64,000 nt of DNA from NCBI GenBank assembly GCA_023078555.1, contig CM041198.1, forward strand, positions 9,843,836 through 9,907,835, read 5' to 3'. This document shows positions 10,903-24,961 of this stretch, in pieces. The translations under genes and the position numbers were made by a program. The notes under the pieces are model-generated. The model ran no database searches, had not been told where the DNA came from, and saw nothing but the letters and a program-made list of their open reading frames with translations. Numbering within the stretch: position 1 is the first letter of the stretch; the number at the start of each line of letters is the position of its first letter. This DNA is from Ulva prolifera. Lineage: Eukaryota; Chlorophyta; Ulvophyceae; Ulvales; Ulvaceae.

Positions 10903-13371
10903 ATGACCGCTGCTAGCTGTGTTGCGCCAACCAGCGCCCCGTCCGAGCACGATCGCTGCACAGCAGAATGGAAAGATGAGGTGTGTCTCCGACCACTTGA
11001 TACTATAGTTCGTCGCTTTCTGCTTCAACAAACGATGACAGTCGAATTGGAGTGCATGAATCCTGTTAGGAACGACACGTCAAGCGTTCAAATCACAATG
11101 CAGAGCACACAGTACAAATTAAGTGCTCGCAACTACAAGGCACAGTATGCCCAGATGTACTACGCGAGGCTGATGGAGCTGACTCCCCCGGTGCGCAAAC
11201 GAGCGCAGGACCGCTGGCCCAAGACACCAGGTAAGTAGTTCAGATTATGAAAATGTAAACTGGCTCCTCCGCGTGCAAGCATGCACAGCCCGCACAGCCC
11301 TCATATTTTTGTCCATGTGTGAAGGTCAGCATTATCTGTATGGCACATTGTGTAACCTAGTGGCGACTCTCCAAGTTGCAGCTGTCTGGTTCAGTTGTAG
11401 TTTGCGCTCCGAGTGTGGGCTGCGCCTGAATTCCATAGTCTTCACATGCACTCCGGTCTTGTCACCTATGAAGCTGTTCACATTGCACAAGGGTCTATCG
11501 AGGGGTCATCTGTATCATTGCGCTGGACCCAAATTGTTTATGCAGCTGTGAAGGTGTTGTGTCTTGAACATGGCACTGATCAAGTTGCAATAGGAACGGT
11601 ATACAAAGATATGAAGCTGAAGCCAACAGTATTGAAAGAGTATACAGAAGATGTCACAATGGCCCAGCAGCTCGGCGCAGATCAATTCTGTGATGATGAC
11701 GATGGCCTGGTGCTTGAGGACGATACAGCTCGCATTAAGCTTACAGGTGCCTTGGACACTGGCCGCATGGTCACTGGCATAGTTATGGCCGCGAGAGGTA
11801 CTCTGGATGAGAAGACTGGTATCTTCGATGTCACCGATTTCTGCTATGCGGGTGGGATCCTATGACGTGAAATTGCTCCGCATACTTTTCGATCACTGTG
11901 TCCGTGGTGGTTTATGAACCATGCAACATGTACAATCAGCCACTTCCATGAGTTGTATTCTCCGACAGGTCGAAGGCTGGACTGAGAGCGAGTGATTTGC
12001 TTGTTTGCAGGACTTCCTACACAGCCCGTACGTGAGCCGTTGGAGAAAAGGAAGTATGTGGCGTTGGTGTCAGGCCTCTGCATCGGTGAGCCGGCCCTCG
12101 ACGTTCCAAAAACTATGCTTCTTATGGACTGGGTTAAGGGGCTTTTTGGCAATGCTGATCAATGCAAGGACGTTGTACGCTTGGTGGTGTGCGGTACGTT
12201 TTGTGTTGCCATGCCGTCTTTACAGCTCCGTCTGCAACTCCCGTGCCTGTTACTTCATGCACTGTTGTTGCAGGAGACTATGCCACCGTGTTGTGTTCTT
12301 ACAGCCAGGCATCCTGCACTGACATGAAATATCATTTGCTATGCACTAGCTGCGGCAGCCAAGAGACGCCATCAAATTCTGCACGTGACAGTACTTCACA
12401 AGCACTTCACGCTATGCTCTGCGCTGTGAAACACTTGATTCACTGACAGCAGTGCAGACAGGCAATGTGAATGCCATGTCCCATTGTTATGTGTCGTTCC
12501 CACCTTGCTGTCTCTGTTTTCTCACCTGTTGCTGTGTCATGCTATGGAGGTCGAGTTTTCTTGCACAGCTCATGGCTAATGCTGTTTCCATTGGTTTCAG
12601 GCGGCACACAAGGTAACTTGGATGCACTTGCGACTGCGCCTGCATCATCAAAGCAGCAGCGCTTCGCACTGGAGGCAGTGCAGGAAGTGGACCGATGTGC
12701 GATGGAGCTTGCATCAGCGCTGCCAGTCGACATCATGCCAGGCCCAGGAGACCTGAGTAACCATGCGCTACCGCAGCAACCGCTGCATCAGTGCCTGTTT
12801 CCTGGGGCTGCACCTTGCGAGAATTTCTTCCGAGCCACTAATCCATACAGGTTTTCTCTAGACGGAGTGCACCTACTAGGTTGCTCTGGCCAGAACTTGC
12901 ATGACATCATGCGGTACGAGCGCCTAATCAACCCATGTGCAGATTCGTGATTCATACGTTGAGGCAAGCTGAGACAATCTGCATTGTCGATGCGAATGTC
13001 TTCATGCGCTTGTTGGTATGGTATTGCGAAGATGTCAAGGTGCTTATGCTGCTGTGGTCTGCAGATACAGCCAGACAGATGACCCTGTGCAAGTGATGTC
13101 TGACAGCATGTTGCAACGACACATCTGCTGCACAGCTCCAGACACATTGGCATGCTTCCCCTTTGTTGACCAGGACCCCTTCATCCTGCGTTCATCGCCG
13201 CATGTATATTTTGTCGGTAACCAAGTGGCGTTTGCTGAGGGTGAAGTGACAGATGGTGGCGTGACCATCAAACTCATCAGCATACCCTCATTTTCCAAGA
13301 CAGGAACCGTCGTCCTCTTGGACTTGAGGACCTTGCAGTGCAGTCCTGTGTCGTTCGATGTATCGATCTGA
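10903..13371 (+). CDS. DNA polymerase delta small subunit (POLD2)
   Basis: Five exons (10903-11230, 11546-11851, 12011-12193, 12601-12913, 13065-13371) keep phase throughout and give 478 residues, close to the 440-470 of the family. This B-subunit binds the catalytic subunit of polymerase delta at the replication fork. It has an OB fold followed by an inactive calcineurin-like phosphoesterase fold. Recognisable blocks are QYAQMYYARL near residue 85, IGTVYKDMKLKPTVL, YVALVSGLCIG, the diagnostic NHALPQQPLHQCLFP, NPYRFSLDGVHLLGCSGQN, and APDTLACFPFVDQDPFIL with PHVYFVGNQ near the C-terminus. The junction joining MR to YSQTDD restores the family pattern exactly. TGTAA signals follow at 13386 and 13394. 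PCNA, its processivity factor, lies in the same window. Confidence 0.93.
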
Positions 13372-14839
13372 CATGGATGTGTGTGTGTGTAAGAATGTAA
13401 TGCTGCTGTGTCAAGTTGTTTCTGAAGCGTGGGTAGAGGTCTCGTGGGTATAATATGGTTTTATCAATTGAGGGTTGGAACGTGCCCATCTCCCACGGGA
13501 AGCTCTTGCTTGTATATTTCGCCATCCAGACCCCTCTGTTGGCAGATTGTTAAAGCACTGCTGTACAGTTGCTCATGCATGTGTAGACTTACTGCAGCAG
13601 CGTTTGTGTTCATAATCACAGCCCGATTGTTGACGCTCTCCCCATCCTCAAGTCAGGAAGGTGTTACAACCAACTCTTTGGCCGGCGATGGTGCAGTAGC
13701 AACCGTTGTGTTCTGCAAGTGGTTCTCACGTGGCATGTAGAACGAGTGTCTGTTACTGCAGGCCATGTGTGACTCCCTGTGTCCTCTCCGTGGACGAATA
13801 TGATGACGCGGGTTTTTCATCTCGCATGGTGGGAATTGTGCATAGATCCAGTTGTGCAAGAGTGTGCGGCTGTAAGAGCATAGCTCTCTATGTTCTGCAT
13901 CTGTGCAGGGCATGCTAGAGGTTGCAATGCCCTGCTCCTGACTGCCCTGTGTAGTGCCTGACTGGAGCATCATTCCGCGGTGCTTGTAGAAATCACACAA
14001 CAATTTACTTGGGCAACTGCAAGCAGGCGCATGGCGCGAGCACCTGGGAAACGGGTGTACCTGTGCATCTTGACAGCAGCCTGTCCTGTAGCTGATGAAG
14101 TGTCCCACTTCAGTGCCACACAGCTTGAATTCCCTGACTTCCCTTCAGCTGCCTTTCTGTGACAGAGACAAAACGCAGATGTCGACATCCACCCCGCCAC
14201 CCACTCTAAACGATGACAGCGACGTGTCACCAGGCCGTACTGAGCCACCCAGGTCGGCTGTAGCAAGGAATTCAACACAGATCATGTCTATTGTGCGGAC
14301 GCTTCAATACTGCCAGAGGCTTGGCTGAAAGCCATCTAGAAGCATGGAATATTCGTCACAGGTACAGCAAGTGCTACTACATGATTTGAGCCTGCCTAAT
14401 AGGTTTCAGCGGCACCTTAACAACAGTGAAAGAAAACGGCGACTGTCATGTTGCCTACTCAGGCGACACTAGCCAGACTTGCCACCATATGCTGGAGCAT
14501 CACCAAAAAAGGAAGCACCACTCCGACTCAAAGAACTACTTCAGACATCGAAGCTTTGTTGTCAGGCCCAGCGGCCAGCCGCATTGCGGGTATGGGCTGC
14601 CAAGCTTCCCAGCCTCACCAGGTATCCACCCTGACAGGTAGTCCAGAGACGATGGAAGCGACAGCATGGACAAGGGGTGCACAACACAACACCGGCCTGT
14701 TGCCAAATAAAAAGGAAGCGAGCGATGTGATATAGCAAACATCTCAATCACGGCTTGCGAGGACGAGGTGAATCTGCGCAAAAGCACAGCATCTGTTCGG
14801 CCGTGGGCTGGAGATGCAGGCTTCCGCAAAGGAAGCCGT
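13372..14839. other. Intergenic, nothing recognised
   Basis: This 1.5-kb stretch lies between the convergent POLD2 and channel genes. It contains POLD2 poly(A) signals near 13386-13398. Several open frames of 60-150 residues overlap on both strands without conserved motifs or coherent splice chains. Confidence 0.45.
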
Positions 14840-16198
14840 CTAGTCGACCTCAATGGTCCACTCCCGGTTCTGGGACCGCTGCACGGCCTGCATGAAGCCC
14901 GCACCAAGCACGGATGTGGGCACCGCGAAGATGGCCACAGCCACGATGGCTACAAATCCGGCAATGACCTGCCCAATCGGAGTGAAGTTGGCGAGTGGGA
15001 ACTGCAGACAGGGCATGTCGTGACAAGGCTTGGCTGCTGCACACAGGCGGTGCAGTCCAGTCGAATACGTCTCGCATCCAGTACGGGAGTACGCACCTCT
15101 CCCGTGAGCATGAGAAGGGTGGGGAACATGGACCCTGGAATCGACTGAAAGTGGTCGCCCATGTCTGTGTCAATGTTGTTGCGCTCTGAATAGTACCTGC
15201 ATTCAGCGACCCCTGCACATCCGCGAGCAACACTTCCTGAGCCTCACAGGGAGCACCCGGGAAGGGCTGGGACTGAAGACATCGTGCCTTCATGGACAAG
15301 GCATAGACTACATCATTTGGGGGGATCTAAACAACTCACAGCAGAGATGCGGAGATGATCCACATCATCATCGAGTAAAAGCTCGTGGCGAGGAGCAGAG
15401 TCTGGTTCTCCCACAGGACGGTACCCAGCAATCCAAAGGCATTGATGTACCTACACAGACCATGTCCCTGTTATATACGGCGGTTAATTTGTCCCAGGTT
15501 TCGTTGTGGGGATGCGCACTTGTCTGTTTTAAACATGCGGACCAGCCGGAAAATCCTGCCAGCGGTCGTGAAGTCTGGAGACTCAACAAACGTAATAGCT
15601 TTGGAAAATGGATCCAATACGAAGGTGATAAACGAGAACCAGTTTGGGAAAATAGATAGCAGATCAATAATGGGGTAGAAGCCCAGTGCGTAGTGGATGC
15701 GTCCCCAGAATGGCCCTTTGGGTTTGATTGCAGGGTCCTCGATGCACGCCCAAATGCGCATAAAGTACTCTAGCGTAAACATTGCCACTGAAACCCACTC
15801 AATGGTTTCAAAAAGCCTACTGTATTTGTCCCCCAGGCGCGTGCAATGGGCCCCCTTACTGCAGCAGGCAGCCCAGCATCAGCAATGATCTAATGCAGTG
15901 AAGGGCTACCAGTTGTTTGCAAGGACCTACCAGATTGCATATTGAACAAGCTTGTAATACATTTCCCACATGGCAGTATTTGCATGACTTGAAACGGCGG
16001 AGCGCACCAGTCGTCCGCGCTTGGCACTCGAACACTAGACACAACAAGTGCTAGAACGTTGCCAAAAATTACCAGGAGTAGAGAATACTCAAACCACGTG
16101 TCAATTTCACCCTCGACCATGTCGCGCGCCCGGCGACGCATGGCTTGCCATTTAGTCTCATCAGCCGGTTCACTCAGCAGCCCGTCTGCTTCGGTCAT
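14840..16198 (-). CDS. Compact six-helix voltage-gated ion channel
   Basis: Five exons on the minus strand, 16198-16008, 15858-15520, 15450-15340, 15196-15097 and 15001-14840, join in phase to about 300 residues. Visible in order are: S1 (YSLLLVIFGNVLALVVSSV); S2 with FETIEWVSVAMFTLEYFMRI; S3 (YPIIDLLSIFPNW); S4 with the charge ladder RIFRLVRMFK (Arg/Lys every third residue); S5 near ATSFYSMMMWIISASLLYY; the pore segment SIPGSMFPTLLMLTGEF; and S6 (QVIAGFVAIVAVAIFAVPTS). The layout and S6 are those of Kv-type potassium channels, but the filter reads TGEF in place of TVGYG. There is no long cytoplasmic N- or C-terminal domain. The exon 1 end is the least certain junction; it rests on phase and on restoring the S2 sequence. 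Ion selectivity cannot be assumed. Confidence 0.8.
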
Positions 16199-18140
<1,942 letters not shown>

Positions 18141-19250
18141 TCACGCCGCGCCACCGGGACCCTCCAACAAATGCATGATCCCATGGTAGTCCTCGATCAC
18201 CATGCATGCGCCAACGTCCTCCAGCGCGGCCGGTGGCTGCGTAGTCGCGAGCGCAACGACTGGCAGCCCCGCTGCGACGGCGGCGCGCACGCCCGAGGGG
18301 GAGTCCTCAAAGACCACCACATCGCCGGCTCCGCTGAGGCCGAGGCGCTCCAGGCCGACCCGGTATGGCTCTGGGTGCGGCTTGGCGTGTGTGCAGTGCT
18401 CACCGAAGACGATGTCTTCAAAATAGTTCGCGAGGCCGATGGCGTCGAGCATGAGGGTGACGTTGCGCGGCGGCGCGTTTGTGACGGCCACCTTGCGCAG
18501 GCCCTGCTCGTCGACGGCACGGAGGAAGTCCTCCAAGCCGGGGATCGGGGCCAGCTCTGTGGTGCAGAATCGGACGTGGGGGGGGGGGGGGGGGGGATGA
18601 CAGGCGGTTGTGTGCGCTGGTGGATGCAGGGGTCTGGTATGGCTGATTATACAAGCACGTAAAGACTGCGCCTGTCCGTGGCTGTTCATGTTCAAAATGC
18701 CTTCTGACAGAGCGACACCGTGGACAGTTATTGGGGCAGGACGACAGTTTCGAGACCATGAAAGGGGTGGCTTCGCTGCGCAGGGCAGATGGGGTGTGGA
18801 GGGGAGAGGTGGATATGGGCTGCACACACCTTGAGCTGCAATTTGCCGGAAATAAGCCTCCTTATCCTCTGAAAATTTCTGACGCTCCTCGAGTGTCTTT
18901 TCCGGGAAGAGGTCGGCTGCGATCTCGGGGTTGTGACGGCCAGCAATTGATGTGTTGAAAAACTCACGTGTTATCGGCTCACCTCCTGCAATGGTTGAAT
19001 GCCCACCGTGAAGGGTCACTACGCTGTAAACTTTCAGAGGTCGCTGAGCAGCTGTCATGCTATTTGGAGCCCAGGCAGTCCTGCACATGTGTGTCAGGGG
19101 GCAGACCTTGAAACCTTTGCTCTTGCAACATGTCCACGAACGCCTTGTAGTGTAGATCATCACTATGCGTCAGAGTGCCATCAACATCGAACAGTATGCC
19201 TTTGAGTGACTTGTTCACTTTGATGTTGCGGAGTACGTCTGGAAGATGCC
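18141..19250 (-). CDS. HAD-family sugar phosphatase, SGPP type (5' end missing)
   Basis: Three exons on the minus strand, 19250-19107, 18985-18830 and 18556-18141, are in phase and encode about 237 residues. A first exon with the start codon lies upstream and was not resolved. HAD motif I is ILFDVDGTL (nucleophile Asp and acid/base Asp), motif II is VTNAP, the Lys of motif III is in AKPHPEPY, and motif IV is FEDSPSG. The cap region has FFNTSIAGRHNPEIA. Spacing and order match plant SGPP (Arabidopsis At2g38740), a phosphatase acting on sugar phosphates and other small phosphate esters. The last intron carries a run of 19 G (18578-18596). A beta-phosphoglucomutase-like activity is the main alternative. 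Confidence 0.85.
18578..18596 (+). repeat. Poly-G run, 19 bp, in SGPP intron
   Basis: Nineteen consecutive G on the plus strand sit about 20 bp from the acceptor site of the last SGPP intron. On the coding strand this is a C-rich run, so it may serve as the polypyrimidine tract. Confidence 0.9.
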
Positions 19251-20084
19251 CTGCAGGTGTCCGAGCACTGCTGTGACAGCCGTTGGTTTTACTTAGCAAA
19301 TTAGCCTTGCAAACAAGGTAGACGATGCTACTTCTGCTTCTGAGCGTCTGGGCGTTTCGTTGCGTGCGCGAGCATTTGGCAGGCCTGGCCGGGCTCACAC
19401 GTGCCCAACAGAGTTTGTTGTTTCATGTACGATCTATTGCCTATTGCAAATCCTGCGCATGCACGAGCTCTACGAAGCTTAGACGTACGTCTCGCACACA
19501 TACGCGCGGCAAGGAGAATCTGCGTTGGGTTGCGGGGTTGGAGCGTGATGTGCAGTTGTGCAATTCTCTCGTCCCATGTCGGCGACAGAGGACAGGGACA
19601 GAAGATGAGGTACTTAAAAGTAAATTATAGTAGAGGTGTATGCTATACCTTTGGCTGGGGCTGCGCGTGGTTGGTTCAGCGCCTGCATTGCTAGTCCCGT
19701 CGTGCCTATATTGCGGATGCCTCGGCTCCGCGCAAGAGCAATCGGACAGTCACACTCTGTCTTGACCCGTGGGCGTGAACGTTGGCGTTGCATCATGTGT
19801 CAAGTTATTTGGAAGTCCGCGTGAAGGCTTCGCCAGCCTTGCTTTTGTGTGGGCCCGCTCTGCGGGCGTGAAGCGTTGTCGCACCTGCGACACAGCTGTG
19901 CACAGCGGCAAGTCCGAGACTTGCATGCGGCGTGCTCCATCTGCAGCACCTGCAGCCTCGTGCATGCTTTGAAGGCCCTCAACCAATCGCTTCTGTCTTT
20001 CGTGTACAGCAAGTGTTGCTCGTGTATTGTAGGAAGCGGCCCCGCTCCCAGCGCGAACCCATTTTCAATAGAGCGATCCAGCAT

Positions 20085-21633
20085 ATGCCCGGTGCTGTGC
20101 TGGCCACTTCGGACACTGTGGCAAACACCCCTGGCCTGGCTGGAGGTGCGGCCATTTATTGCCTTGCTGCCGCTGAGCTTGGCCTCCTTGTGTCAGGCGT
20201 ATCCCAGCTCGCGCCAGTCCCTCTCTCGAGCGCTCAACACGCATTCGCATGCAGATCTGCGAACGACATCCCACATCTGTCGTTCCGGTGAGGCCTTTTG
20301 GAGCGAAGCACTCGTGCCGGGCAGCAACATGCAGCTTGCCGGTGGGCCGTGTGTCAAAGGCAGATGTTCTGGCGTGCCCATTGTGCATCTCAGACCGAAC
20401 ACAGCCGTTTGTTTTCAAAGATCACCAAACGGGAACAAGCACAGTCCGTTCACATGTTCTGGCCGACGGCAATGCAGATGTCGAGGGATTCTTGATTCCT
20501 ATAGAGCGGAGCAAGCAGCAAAGGATACAAAGGCAAAGCAACTAGAGCAGCATCGGCAAGCGGGCATCGGAGGGGTTCAGATGCTTGTATATGACAGTGT
20601 TGATGAAGATGCATGCCCCGCCGAGTGTGTGATGGAGGTATTTACCGCACCTCAATTCAAGAAAGTCTGCCAGGTGTGAAAATTGGCCTTTGCAACCCAC
20701 TAAATGTACTTTTCAAATCGTATACATCAACAACTCAAGGCAGTCTGAAACTGATACCGTTTGTGTGGCATATAGGACTCAAGAGATGCACTTGTTGTTG
20801 TCGACTTCTACAAAACGTCCTGTGGAGCGTGCAAGTACATGATGAATGGCTATTTCAAGCTTTGCAAAGCTACGTACAGTGCTGATGAGCATCCAGACGT
20901 TGTATTCTTGAAGCACAACGTTCATGACGATGAGCTTGGGGAATCTACCGACCTTGCAAAGCGATTGGGTATCCGGGTATGCCTTTCCGTATTGAATGCT
21001 CACGGCAGGCCAAGCCGTTACACGCACATCGAGCTGCGTGACTTGCGGTCGTGAGGAAAAGTGACCAGCTGGGAATTTCATGGATGGCAACATGCCAGGG
21101 CAGCAAGCATGTGTGCTGGCCACAGTGTGCAGCTGGACCACCAGCAGGGGCTCCTGAAACAACAGCAGGCCGTCTACTCCTTCTGGGCCAGCCTCTTTGT
21201 GTCTGATTGCACACGTTGTACACGGACACGTTGTACACGGACCATAGCGCTCCAGTGGAACGCCTCAGACGTCCCACTGTCTGGCAATTATGGAAGTCTT
21301 GCGTGTGGTGGTACCACCACATGGAGAGTGTCCAAGCAATGCAGTGATAACACTTGCCCATGGCCTCCCATCAGAATTTGTTGCCTCATGCCCCAGAATA
21401 GAGCCACAGGAGATCCTCTGCAATTGAATCTGGGGCAGCCACGAAGCACGTCTGTTGATTCTCACTGCGGTCCTGCCTCAAGACTGCAAAACACTATCTG
21501 CTATGTGCAGGGGGTACCAAAATTCATGCTTTTTCGAAACATGGAACTTCTAGAGGAGTTCTCAACACGTGACCAGGACTATCTCATCGAGGCGGTGCGG
21601 CGCCATGCGGACATCGAGCACCTGCTGGAGTGA
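20085..21633 (+). CDS. Atypical thioredoxin-like protein, probably chloroplast
   Basis: Four exons (20085-20287, 20478-20673, 20776-20976, 21511-21633) keep phase and give 240 residues. The thioredoxin domain begins near residue 125 with VVVDFYKTSCGACKYM. The active site is therefore SCGAC instead of WCGPC: both redox cysteines remain, but Trp and Pro are replaced. It continues with DVVFLKHNVHDDEL, the cis-Pro loop GVPKFMLFRN and a helical end. Plant ACHT proteins (atypical Cys/His-rich thioredoxins of chloroplasts) share this kind of altered motif and an N-terminal extension. The first 65 residues are Ala/Ser-rich without clear acidic clusters, as in a transit peptide. The first exon is inferred from the exact phase-2 match of its donor; the domain exons are much surer. 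An in-frame Met further upstream (19932) is possible. Confidence 0.75.
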
Positions 21634-23357
21634 CCGCCCATTGCTGAGTTTGATGTGGCCAAATGCTGATGGCAATGGTGCTGGGAGAATCTTGAATAGA
21701 ATGACAAAGGCGACGTAGCCAATCCAGGCCGCAGATGCATACAGTCAGGAGCAGTTTTTTTTTTGTAGCGCAATGGTCTATCCGATGCATGCTCTTCACA
21801 TCGGGCTTCCCGATGCAAGTCCAGTCCAGGGGTTTGCATATTCTCCGTCCTGCATATACTGGTGTGACAGGACCGCACCCAGCTGCACACTGCGAGATAT
21901 CCAATTGACCATCAGCGCTTGTTGCAACTTGCTGGTGTAGTGGCCATGGCAGGGGGTGCGCTGTCCAGTTACATGAGTAGCCAACCTGGCTCGGGAGACT
22001 TTGTGGCCAATGAGATTGTGCAGTTCCCATGGTGGATCGCGTGTGGCATTTCGACTGCTCCTGTCCCAGATAGAGTGTTTGGCATGCCAGAGCGTTATGG
22101 CAGGAAGGCTTGCGGAGCGCAAATGTATGTTCCGGCTCACTCAGAGCTGTCAACTTCCTCGCTTCGCGCAAGCAGCCTGGTGCGTGTGCTTTGAAACACT
22201 GCGTGGCGGTGGCAGCGCGCTGCATGGTGCCCAACCGCTACTTCTACGCTGCAGGCGAAGCCATGACTGAATTGATGGCTAGCTGCTGTCCCATGCTATA
22301 CTACATGGTGTAGACGTGTAGACACGACAAAGACAGCCCTGCTTGTGCCCCGCTCGCATGGTACGTGCCCTTCAACAGAGCCTCGCACTGCAGGCGACCC
22401 AGAACATATGCAGCATGCACATGCTTGTGTCAAAGAGCATGAGTGTTGCATTGTTGTGAGGACATCGGCATCGGGTAGACATCAACTAGAAGTCAGAACC
22501 TTCTGCACACTGAGATAGTGTACAAACGGCAGTTATCTGGTAGGGAGGCTTCAATGACTTGGGGGTGAATGGGTGCCAGTGGAATGACGCGTTTCGCAGC
22601 AAGCATTCACATGATCACAACAGTTGCAGCCCTATGCAGATACTGTGCCTTATCAAAGGATGTATCACCGCAGATATCAGGCCTGCAAGCTTGTTCGTAT
22701 CTGACGTGTGCCACCCGTTCTTCATGAAACGCAATACCCTTACATCTGTGCATGGCATCAGCCTCAATTGACTTCCTCTACAGCCAATGCCAGAAATGTG
22801 ATGCATCCACACACATCTCTTTGGAAAGGTCCGATAATACGAACAGAACACATGTGTGGCTGTCACGGTTAACAAGCAATGTCTCAAACACTGTACTAGC
22901 CAGCATTTCCTCGCGCATGAGGGGCAAGGACAATAGCGCGCGTGCATGCTTTTATCTCTCGATATATCGGTCCTGCATGTGGCGGGGACAATCCCTCGGT
23001 GCATCGTGGCATGTAGACAATGATCGTTTATGTGACCGACGGGTGAGCTATGTACCGAGAGAGAGAATATATTCGATTAGGCTGCTCTGCAGATAACTGT
23101 TCTGATCGTGTGTGCCCGAGCACGTGACATGTACGGCATCATCCTGCAAAGGCCTCATCCTGCAAGGCCCTCTATACCGACGCCGCCCTCTATACCGACA
23201 CTTGCGTTGGAATAACAACTCTTTCGATGCCTGCACTTCACCTCGAAATGGTTTGAGGGCTGAAAGTATTGGTCCCAGCTCTGCGTTATCAGGGTACGTG
23301 CATGTTCGACTTTGGTCCCATGGACATGCGCATGCGCATGATTGTGTATATCAATAT
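21634..23357. other. Intergenic, nothing recognised
   Basis: The 3' flank of the thioredoxin gene includes a T run near 21757. No coding signal is recognisable further on, although several overlapping open frames of 60-200 codons exist on both strands. Confidence 0.45.
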
Positions 23358-23444
23358 GCCAGCTTGAGCTCGGATGGTTCCGGGGACGGACTTCAAATCC
23401 GTTGGGGCTGAGAAGCCCAGAGGTTCGATTCCTCCTGGTCGGCG
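23358..23444 (+). tRNA. Selenocysteine tRNA (anticodon TCA)
   Basis: The 87-base segment folds as a eukaryotic tRNA-Sec. The nine-pair acceptor (23358-23366 with 23435-23443) has G-C, C-G, C-G at the end, one A-C and one T-T mismatch and two G-T pairs, followed by discriminator G. The T-T at the eighth and G-C at the ninth pair also occur in human tRNA-Sec. The long D stem is 23368-23373 with 23380-23385. The anticodon arm ACGGA-CTTCAAA-TCCGT is perfect and carries TCA. A variable arm GGGCT/AGCCC has a GAGA loop. The T arm GAGG-TTCGATT-CCTC has four pairs, giving the 9+4 fold that defines eukaryotic tRNA-Sec. TCA reads UGA codons as selenocysteine. The T loop doubles as the B box; the weak D region would not make a normal A box, as expected for this gene. 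Confidence 0.85.
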
Positions 23445-24961
23445 GCTGAGCGTGAGCGCAGGTATGCCATCCGCGTACTGGTGTGCGCTAGGCTCAATCG
23501 GTGCAAGGTCGTTGGAGTGAGCAAGCGACAAGACTCTGCAAAATGTGAGACAGGCGAAAAGGCAGCGTAGATACGTTTGGGCTCCTGTACGCTGCAGAGC
23601 TGCGTACAGCCACATACAAGACTCTGCAGCTGCTTCGTCCTCCAGCAAACATAGTCATGCACAGGCTAAATCGCGATTCCTGGGTGACTGTTGACGGATT
23701 TATGCTCGACGTCAATTTCATCCCGTCACTGCTTGCTGTTCATTTTGTTCGTGATGTATGGTATCACTGGTCGTTTGCAACAGCAGTGGAGCGCCAACAC
23801 CTGCATGCTCAGCTCTGAATTTCAGGATATACACGGTGGCAAACTAGTTGACATGACGACCAATGCGTTGGCCATGTCAGAGCAGCGGCAATGCAGGGCA
23901 TTGTGTTGTTGCCAGTGACCGTGGGGACCATGCCCTCCCCAGTGCTGATAGGCGCTGTCTAGCTGTGTTGATTGCTCTGGTGCCACTTTCTGCAGGGGTC
24001 GAACTCCACTTGCAGTGTATTCTCAGGATTCGTAGCAATGTTTGAACATTGCACGCCTGTGCACTTAATCCGTTCACAGTGGCACGCATGATGAACATGT
24101 CCATGTGCCATTGCCAGTAAAGGTCGGCTTATGTATTGTTCGATCTGTGCATAGATTACAGTGCCCCTTTGAAGGTTTGTACCCAGCCTACAGGTCGAAC
24201 ATCTGACTACCTCCGATTTACCTGCAGTGTAAATGATGAGGGTAGGTGTCAGGGTCAGCATCTTGAAAGACATGAGGCTTGGTCGGACTTTCCACTTGCA
24301 GCAGGCACCAGCAAGCATGCGGACTGAAATGGCATACCACATCAACTGCAATGCAAATCTTTGGTAGGAGCTGTGCCAGTGGAGACTTCTGTTGAAACGG
24401 GTGAGGTTTAGATCTCGGCAGTGACTTGCCAGCCATGCATGATTTCTGCTATCATTGCTCTTCGTGGGCCTGCATCGATTATCTGGTGATCTGTTATGAA
24501 AGAATGAGTACACAGGCGTTCATCAGATCATCATGATTGATTGCTTACAGAATATTTATAAAGGAACATTGAAACATCAACACTTCAATAGTACACATTG
24601 GACGTGTATGTGCACAATCTCAGGCTGGGGGGTGTTCTGTCACAAGGACAATGGCGGCGAGGCGGGCACCACCGCGGAAACACGGAGGGGTGCTCTGTGC
24701 ATGCCATCGTGTGTGCATGCATCATTACACCGGGCCGTGCCATTCACTGATGTCCCAGATGAGCTGTCGGTGTTATTGTTGAATGCTTCTACCAAGATTT
24801 CTTCTGTATGGTGCAGATATGGACTGGTGAATTCCGTTACTGGGCGAACTCAAATCTGAAGCAAAAGTGTATATATTGGCAGGGCTGTTTCGCGCGCTCG
24901 TGCCCAGCCTAGTGCCATATATACGAGTGAGTGGATTTGCGAGTGAATTCCGAGAAACGGC
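23445..24961. other. Intergenic with one repeat copy
   Basis: No gene recognised. One GTTAC-family repeat copy lies at 24638-24680. Other open frames overlap on both strands and lack motifs. Confidence 0.45.
24638..24680 (+). repeat. GTTAC-type interspersed repeat
   Basis: The copy begins GTCACAAGGACAATGGCGGC and continues GAGGCGGGCACCACCGCGG, differing from the best copies at only a few positions. No matching inverted end was found nearby, so this may be a solo or truncated copy. Confidence 0.6.

Noticed and set aside
12276..12350. Possible extra POLD2 exon starting GAGACTATGCC
   Set aside because: Joining 12193 directly to 12601 keeps phase and matches the family without it.
20085..21633. 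Thioredoxin-like gene as a selenoprotein, given the nearby tRNA-Sec
   Set aside because: The active site uses two cysteines and the only UGA is at the natural end of the domain; no SECIS element was recognised.
24638..24690. Conserved protein motif KGGEAGST seen in many small frames
   Set aside because: It is the translation of the interspersed repeat core; copies lack coherent genes around them and two are intronic.
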